The notes beneath the pieces were generated by a model that worked only from the letters and a program-made list of their open reading frames with translations, made no database searches and was not told where the DNA came from. Below are positions 14,249 to 15,070 of a stretch of DNA of 15,070 nt, piece by piece (the first letter of the stretch is position 1; the number at the start of each line of letters is the position of its first letter). The translations under genes and the position numbers were made by a program. Source of the stretch: an uncultured Bacteroidales bacterium (GTDB lineage Bacteria; Bacteroidota; Bacteroidia; Bacteroidales; Muribaculaceae); contig CATZGB010000053.1 in assembly GCA_958418815.1 (NCBI GenBank), forward strand, positions 1 through 15,070, read 5' to 3'.

Positions 14249-14989
14249 ATGGTTGAATATAAATTTGAATCCATATATTTATTCGTGGACATAATCTATC
14301 AAGCTGTCAAATCTGAAGTGGAGTTTTGGAACTTTGATACAAATGAATTCATTAAGAGTGCCACTACTTTTCAGAGAAAATCTCTGTTGCATATATACGT
14401 AGAATCTACTTTATTCAATTATTATCACAGAGATTTTCGTAAGAATGGAGATTGTTATGGGGAAGATAACATTAATGAATGGCAGTCAATATTTTCGACT
14501 TATAATGTAAAACTCAAGTTCCCTAATTGCGACTTTTACGTCTCAGAAGAAAACGATTGCGTATATAATTGGTTCTTAGAGAATGAAGCCTGTTTCAAAA
14601 AATTATTTAAAGTCATTTCGATAGAGATTGTTCACATATTATTTGCCAATAAGAACTTTTTAGTGAAGTTCAATGAATTAGCAAGAAAAAGCTATGATGG
14701 AATATCTGATTCCTTATTAACGGAAAAGGGAACAATAAAACGTGTAGCCATTCCTAAATGGGTTAAGAAAGCTGTATTTTACCGTGATTATGGTCATTGC
14801 GTTTTTTGCAATAAAGATTTATCAGGTATTTTCTCAACATTGGCAACTTCTAATTATGACCATATTATACCATTAGAGAAACATGGATTCAATGATATAT
14901 GCAATATACAATTATCATGCGAGTGTTGCAATAAAAGTAAAGGTGCAAAAGAAAGATATCCGATATACAAATACGAACCCAGATGGTAA
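14249..14989 (+). CDS. HNH endonuclease family protein
   Basis: A 246-aa protein whose C-terminal 75 residues are an HNH nuclease. There is a zinc knuckle C184-x2-C187 (GHCVFCNKD), catalytic Asp204-His205 in NYDHIIPLEKHG, Asn219 in NIQL, and the second knuckle C224-x2-C227 followed by Asn228-Lys. The first 170 residues are unfamiliar, mostly helical and aromatic, and may be a recognition or sensor domain. ATG 14249 lies 22 nt after the preceding stop, so the two nuclease-like genes probably form a pair. HNH proteins cut or nick DNA with a single metal ion; with a large N-terminal domain of this kind they are common in defence islands. No immunity or methylase gene follows within the last 81 bp. 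Confidence 0.88.
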   Translation: MVEYKFESIYLFVDIIYQAVKSEVEFWNFDTNEFIKSATTFQRKSLLHIYVESTLFNYYHRDFRKNGDCYGEDNINEWQSIFSTYNVKLKFPNCDFYVSEENDCVYNWFLENEACFKKLFKVISIEIVHILFANKNFLVKFNELARKSYDGISDSLLTEKGTIKRVAIPKWVKKAVFYRDYGHCVFCNKDLSGIFSTLATSNYDHIIPLEKHGFNDICNIQLSCECCNKSKGAKERYPIYKYEPRW

Positions 14990-15070
14990 TAAAAGGATTA
15001 TGGATTAATACTAAATAACGTGAGTTCGATATAAGGAATCAGAACAAAGTTAGCTGGTTATCTGTCACAA

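Noticed and set aside
14990..15070. Right-hand attachment site or terminator at the window end
   Set aside because: No match to the tRNA 3' segment and no hairpin with a T tract; only AT-rich DNA is seen.

Overview
The window looks like the left end of a chromosomal genomic island in a Bacteroidales-type bacterium. Three things point there: a tyrosine recombinase of the Bacteroides integrase type, a pair of small HTH_17-type genes usual in Bacteroidetes mobile elements, and a promoter resembling the Bacteroidetes TTTG / TAnnTTTG pattern with little Shine-Dalgarno use. No 16S or housekeeping gene is present, so the species cannot be named.

Layout. (1) Positions 1-319: a complete CAT-anticodon tRNA gene, its intrinsic terminator, and a spacer with an inverted repeat and a 12-bp direct repeat. 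(2) 320-2192: a tRNA-adjacent integrase reading rightward, a strong bidirectional hairpin, then two overlapping small HTH genes reading leftward, probably recombination-directionality or regulatory factors. (3) 2193-3135: about 940 bp with no convincing gene but much cis structure: TGTCG/CGACA inverted repeats, a 20-unit array of a degenerate 8-bp repeat, a long near-perfect hairpin at 2941-3001, and operator and promoter candidates. (4) 3136-14989: one long rightward gene train with mostly 1-40 nt gaps. Its order is an XRE regulator, hsdM, a small membrane coiled-coil protein, hsdS, a DUF488-type protein, a partner protein of unknown family with a frameshifted tail, hsdR, a two-TM membrane protein, an AlbA_2/HATPase protein with a tandem-repeat linker, a PD-(D/E)XK-like nuclease and an HNH nuclease. 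The last 81 bp hold no gene that I can see.

How it works together. HsdM, HsdS and HsdR form a complete type I restriction-modification system, probably governed by the upstream XRE protein. Two extra genes sit between hsdS and hsdR, a small membrane protein sits between hsdM and hsdS, and hsdR is followed at once by a second membrane protein and then three likely nucleic-acid enzymes or regulators. This is either a defence island built around a type I core or one expanded defence operon. Base composition is a mosaic: hsdM, hsdR and the AlbA_2 gene are more GC-rich, while the hsdS recognition domains and most of the inserted accessory genes are visibly AT-rich.

Main points for a second look: the 7223-8085 gene is split by a -1 frame change exactly at an A AAA AAG heptamer, and its out-of-frame tail ends 2 nt before hsdR; the 8-bp repeat array keeps one base invariant in 20 of 20 units; an 11-bp/54-bp repeat array lies inside the AlbA_2 gene and could vary in length; two membrane proteins are embedded in a type I locus. 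No transfer or mobilization genes and no right-hand copy of the tRNA 3' end are visible, so the island must extend past the window or be immobile.
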